A stretch of DNA of 9,285 nucleotides from Candidatus Poribacteria bacterium (GTDB taxonomy: Bacteria > Poribacteria > WGA-4E > UBA9662): the NCBI GenBank assembly GCA_002699335.1, contig PACG01000018.1, positions 1-9,285 of the forward strand, in the 5' to 3' direction. Positions 6,247-9,285 of this stretch are shown one piece after another; position 1 is the stretch's first letter; each line of letters opens with the position of its first letter. Under the pieces are notes generated by a model, which saw nothing but the letters and a program-made list of their open reading frames with translations, did not search any database and was not told the origin of the DNA. The translations under genes were made by a program, and so were the position numbers.

Positions 6247-6828
6247 CTACTCATTCGACTTATCTTTATCCTGCCCATCCTTCTTATATTTTTCGTTGAG
6301 TCGCAGGATTAAACTATCAGTCAAATCATACTTAGATTCAACAAACAATGCCGCTTGCTTATCAAGAATCAAACTGTACTTTTCTTCCTTACCAATTTGG
6401 ATAATCAAGTCCTTTACCTCCTGTAGAATAGGTTCTAACAATTCCTTTTGCTTCTCCATCAGGGACTCTTGACCCACTTTCAGCTTTTGACGGTACTCAT
6501 CCTGTTTTCGCACAATATCTGCTTGGGCAGATCTAACAGCATCTTCATCAAGAAAGAGTTCCTGCTTAGTCAATCGCTCTTCCATAGTAATAATCTCATC
6601 TTCAAGCTTTTTCAATCGGCCAGCGAGACGATCCTGCAAAGTTTTCAGCTCAGTATCAGCTTCAATCGCCTTACTATAACTCTCAACGACTTTTTGCGTA
6701 TTGATAACCCCCAGTTTAAAATCCTGTGCATTAACAACAAAACACACACTAAGAACACCAAACAAAACCACAACAGATCGCCCAAAACGCTTTGTCAGCG
6801 CTTGCTGATTTTTCTGCGTAACATTCAT
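6247..6828 (-). CDS. ompH: OmpH/Skp-family periplasmic chaperone
   Basis: A 193-residue secreted protein. Residues 1-34 are a signal peptide: a basic n-region ending KRFGR, a hydrophobic core SVVVLFGVLSVCFVV and likely cleavage after VNA34. The mature protein opens with FKLGVINTQKVVESYSKA, the conserved OmpH strand and first helix. Residues about 55-145 are a long charged coiled coil (the Skp tentacles), followed by the closing strand YSLILDKQAALFVESKYDLTDSLILRLN. Skp-like proteins hold unfolded outer-membrane proteins in the periplasm on the way to the BAM complex, which fits the place directly after bamA. The C-terminal tail (KKDGQDKDKSNE) is polar and probably disordered. ATG 6828 has GAGGG about ten bases upstream. 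Stop is TAG. Confidence 0.92.
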   Translation of the reverse strand: MNVTQKNQQALTKRFGRSVVVLFGVLSVCFVVNAQDFKLGVINTQKVVESYSKAIEADTELKTLQDRLAGRLKKLEDEIITMEERLTKQELFLDEDAVRSAQADIVRKQDEYRQKLKVGQESLMEKQKELLEPILQEVKDLIIQIGKEEKYSLILDKQAALFVESKYDLTDSLILRLNEKYKKDGQDKDKSNE

Positions 6829-6873
6829 AGAATAAAAGCCCTCACATAATTGAATATTTAAACGTTATCTCTT

Positions 6874-8997
6874 CTAAAACCCCGGACCGACTGAAAAATG
6901 AAATTTCCCACTTCTATCATTAACCCTCAGATCGCGATCCAAAGGAAAACCATACTCAAGTCTCACCAACATGCCTCCACCGAGATCAAACCGAATACCA
7001 GCACCAACACCCTTTTTAAAATTCAGATCGCTACGAGATAAATTGGATAAACTCTGCTGCCAAACATTTCCAACATCAAAAAATAGGACCCCAGTCAATT
7101 GCGGGGAAACAGGAACACGATACTCGAAATTGGCATAAATTTGCTTATTTCCTCCGTTGGGGTTATACCCCCGAGGCCCATCAGTAGGCACAATTTCAAA
7201 ATCCTCGTACCCACGGACGGTGTCGATACCTCCAATCCAAAAACGTTCGAAGTAAAGCGGATCTATTCTGTACGAATCATAGTAGCTACCACTGCTTGTA
7301 GCAGATGTTCGGCTATCAAGAATACCACCACTCAGATGCGAGGCAAAAACAAAATTCTGCCATGTCTTTAAAAACCAACTAAAATCTAAAGAATATTTAC
7401 GGAAATTATTATCGGCACCAAGAAAACCACCGGAATATTCGTATGAGATTGTACCATACGCACCAGAAATCGGATGATACAACGATGTCCGATAATCTCG
7501 TGTATCCCTAGATAACATTAAGGTCAAGCTTCGAGTAAACCTATCGAGATAGTTTTCCAGTTCAACTCCGCCACCTTGGGTTGTTTTTCTATGCTTCACA
7601 TTCGCATCTTCATTCCGAAAACGTATTGAGGCATCAATATCCTCAAAAATCGGCCGCCCAAGTGTCAATGATACCCCTTTTCGACTATCAATATATCGGA
7701 CATGACGATAGGAAATATCAGTCAAACCACTAGAATAGCTAGTTAAACCACGATAATAACGTCGGGTAAAAGTATTATTATATATCCTCATATTAGCACG
7801 GGTGGGTGACCCAAGTATCCAAGGTGTACCCAACCGAAGTTCAGCCGTACGTCGATACCAAGTTCCTACCTCGCCTTTAAGATGGATGTTATAAGCCTGG
7901 CCCATCAGATTATTCTCACCAACCTCAGCAATACCAAAAAGTCCCCCTTCGCTTCCGTAACCGCCACCGAGCGAGAACATACCAGTTCGAGGTGACTCAT
8001 CCAAGTTAACATTGAGATTCCGTCTCTGCCCTTCTGTATTGCTAGGAACAAATTCAACGTTCCGGAGGAATCCCATCTGGAATAAGCGTTGGCGAGCCTT
8101 ACGCAACGCTTTCATATCCAAAAATTCACCTGTCTTAATCTTTAATTGATCAAGCTCTCTACGGATGACCTTTTTCTTAGTCTTAACCAAACCATTGATT
8201 TTGATCTGGTCAATAACAATTACATTGCCTTCATCGATCTCAATCAAAAAATCAACGAAACCCTCTGACTCATTGTAGGATGGAATTGGATTCAACGTCA
8301 TCAAAACATAGCCTTCTTCATTATAAAGCTGCTTGATTCCTAAGATGGATTTTTCAAACTCACCGCGATCAAAAATTTCTCCTTCTGCAGGGTTGAGCAT
8401 ACTTTGGATCTTCTCTTGTTTAAAAGCGGGTTTTTCTGAGTGACTAACTTTCATATCGTATTCATTGATAATGTATTGCGGACCTTCATCAATTTCGATG
8501 TCAATGATAATACCAATCTCATCCTCAGTAAAACTTTTCTCGTGTTTGACCAACTTAGCCTGTGCATACCCACTGTCTTGATAAAAAGTCAGAATACGAC
8601 TAAGATCTTCTTCAAAAATCGCTTCATCAAAACGTTTATCCACACGAGTCTTCATCCTTTTTCGCAATTTTTCCGACGATATCCCCTCATTGCCACCAAG
8701 ATTAATCTCTTGAATCTTGATCCGTTCCCCTTCACTGACCTCAAATGTGACCGAAACGACATCAGCTTCAGATCCAGGATCTGTATAAACCTTTACACTA
8801 GCCAGATAATATCCTTCTTCCTTGTAAAGTTGAAGAATTGCCTGTTCACTTCGCCAACTGAGACGTTGGTTATAGATCTCGCCCGGCCTCAATGTAATTG
8901 CTTCCTTGATTTTGCCAAACTTAATTTTTTCATTACCAATAATATTTATTCGGCCTTCAATCTTCGGACTTTCCTTAACATTAAATATCAATAACAT
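6874..8997 (-). CDS. bamA: BamA outer-membrane assembly factor, 5'-truncated
   Basis: Central BAM-complex pore that folds beta-barrel proteins into the outer membrane. Visible are four POTRA domains (about residues 12-92, 93-173, 174-259, 260-337) and a 16-strand-type Omp85 barrel (338-707). The barrel has the conserved IGGIDTVRGYEDF loop with VRGY at 594-597 and an ideal C-terminal beta-signal FHFSVGPGF. BamA normally has a signal peptide and five POTRAs. Here the frame begins at LLIFNVKESPKIEGRINIIGN, the usual link between POTRA1 and POTRA2, so the signal peptide and POTRA1 are missing. Upstream in frame there is a TAG about 30 bases before this ATG, then several more stops, in DNA that suddenly becomes very AT-rich. 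The ATG at 8997 is thus probably a chance codon at a break, not a real start. Stop is TAG. The family assignment is certain; the gene as given would not be exported. Confidence 0.93.
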   Translation of the reverse strand: MLLIFNVKESPKIEGRINIIGNEKIKFGKIKEAITLRPGEIYNQRLSWRSEQAILQLYKEEGYYLASVKVYTDPGSEADVVSVTFEVSEGERIKIQEINLGGNEGISSEKLRKRMKTRVDKRFDEAIFEEDLSRILTFYQDSGYAQAKLVKHEKSFTEDEIGIIIDIEIDEGPQYIINEYDMKVSHSEKPAFKQEKIQSMLNPAEGEIFDRGEFEKSILGIKQLYNEEGYVLMTLNPIPSYNESEGFVDFLIEIDEGNVIVIDQIKINGLVKTKKKVIRRELDQLKIKTGEFLDMKALRKARQRLFQMGFLRNVEFVPSNTEGQRRNLNVNLDESPRTGMFSLGGGYGSEGGLFGIAEVGENNLMGQAYNIHLKGEVGTWYRRTAELRLGTPWILGSPTRANMRIYNNTFTRRYYRGLTSYSSGLTDISYRHVRYIDSRKGVSLTLGRPIFEDIDASIRFRNEDANVKHRKTTQGGGVELENYLDRFTRSLTLMLSRDTRDYRTSLYHPISGAYGTISYEYSGGFLGADNNFRKYSLDFSWFLKTWQNFVFASHLSGGILDSRTSATSSGSYYDSYRIDPLYFERFWIGGIDTVRGYEDFEIVPTDGPRGYNPNGGNKQIYANFEYRVPVSPQLTGVLFFDVGNVWQQSLSNLSRSDLNFKKGVGAGIRFDLGGGMLVRLEYGFPLDRDLRVNDRSGKFHFSVGPGF

Positions 8998-9005
8998 AAA
9001 TATAT
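8990..9005. other. Probable sequence junction with sharp base-composition change
   Basis: BamA homology ends here on one side. On the other, GC drops to about 22% (62 of 285 bases by hand count, 9001-9285), whereas a sampled line inside bamA (8641-8700) is about 47%. A plus-strand open frame without a start codon begins on the far side. Both frames lack their 5' ends and point away from each other. The exact breakpoint cannot be set by eye. Assembly or amplification chimera is the simplest explanation; genomic rearrangement is the alternative. Confidence 0.6.
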
Positions 9006-9285
9006 CTTCATTTAAAACAGATTCAAACTATTCCTTAGATGATTCATTATTATGGTATAATGAAAATATAGTTAATAAAGAGTTTGCAGATAAACATGAT
9101 ATTTATTTTTACCCTATCTATCATGAAAATTGCAGATTATTTTTTGTTATTTCCGTTAGCAAATTATTGAAACAAAATATTATTAATTGTGCAAATAAGT
9201 TAAACTATAATATAGTAAACTTATCTGTTGATATATTCTCTGCTTCTACTATCCCTAGGCAATTTTATAAAACAAATAATAATTA
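9002..9285 (+). CDS. Partial AT-rich open frame, hypothetical protein, both ends missing
   Basis: Reading from 9002 (ATA TCT TCA) on the plus strand gives 94 codons with no stop, running off the window end. In 22% GC DNA, stops should be frequent, and the other frames I checked here are full of them, so this frame is probably coding. The translation is Asn/Lys/Ile-rich, with a hydrophobic strand, helix, strand pattern (LFFVISVSKLLKQNI, then YNIVNLSVDIFSAS). There is no ATG and no RBS, so the 5' part is missing. The strand-helix-strand pattern faintly recalls actin-fold pilus assembly proteins of the PilM type, but this is too weak to name it. Codon and base use are unlike every other gene here, suggesting another organism or a foreign segment. 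The antisense strand shows no BamA POTRA1. Confidence 0.4.
   Translation, partial: MSSFKTDSNYSLDDSLLWYNENIVNKEFADKHDIYFYPIYHENCRLFFVISVSKLLKQNIINCANKLNYNIVNLSVDIFSASTIPRQFYKTNNN

Noticed and set aside
6448..6849. Plus-strand 133-codon frame opposite ompH
   Set aside because: Antisense shadow. The minus strand encodes a signal peptide and coiled coil typical of OmpH, which explains the sequence.
8440..8994. Plus-strand 184-codon frame opposite bamA
   Set aside because: Antisense to well-conserved POTRA domains; the translation is low-quality and motif-free.

Overview
The window looks like a Gram-negative bacterium of the FCB superphylum. Candidate lineages of the Marinimicrobia, Cloacimonadota or Latescibacterota type are plausible, but the phylum cannot be fixed from sequence reading alone. 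It carries outer-membrane biogenesis genes (bamA, ompH/skp, lpxD) next to a nearly complete block of genes for archaeal-type isoprenoid ether lipids. This combination has been reported for FCB-group genomes and bears on the 'lipid divide' between bacteria and archaea.

Layout: all confident genes lie on the minus strand, closely packed and probably co-transcribed. In order of transcription (right to left) they are: bamA (5' end missing), ompH/skp, lpxD, a divergent UbiA-family prenyltransferase, a second UbiA protein with digeranylgeranylglyceryl-phosphate synthase (DGGGPS) motifs, a 2[4Fe-4S] ferredoxin, geranylgeranyl reductase (GGR), geranylgeranylglyceryl-phosphate synthase (GGGPS), a CorC-like CBS protein, and a 44-residue membrane peptide. 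GGGPS and DGGGPS would add two prenyl chains to sn-glycerol-1-phosphate by ether bonds. GGR, fed electrons by the ferredoxin, would saturate them. G1P dehydrogenase, GGPP synthase and CarS are not in the window.

The most striking observation is in the GGR gene. Its true reading frame starts at 3113 and is interrupted by one in-frame TGA (2978-2976, codon 46). This sits exactly where GGR proteins have a conserved cysteine (PVR-C-[GA]EG). Homology continues in the same frame on both sides, and an RNA hairpin with the spacing of a bacterial SECIS element follows at once. TGA ends other genes here, so it is not a reassigned Trp codon. The best reading is a selenocysteine-containing GGR; a point nonsense mutation or a sequencing error is the alternative.

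The right end is suspicious. BamA lacks its signal peptide and first POTRA domain. At about position 9000 the sequence falls to about 22% GC, and an uninterrupted plus-strand frame without a start codon runs to the window edge. Two 5'-truncated frames meeting head to head suggest a chimeric join (assembly or amplification) or a rearrangement. No RNA genes, insertion sequences, CRISPR arrays, convincing promoters or terminators were seen.
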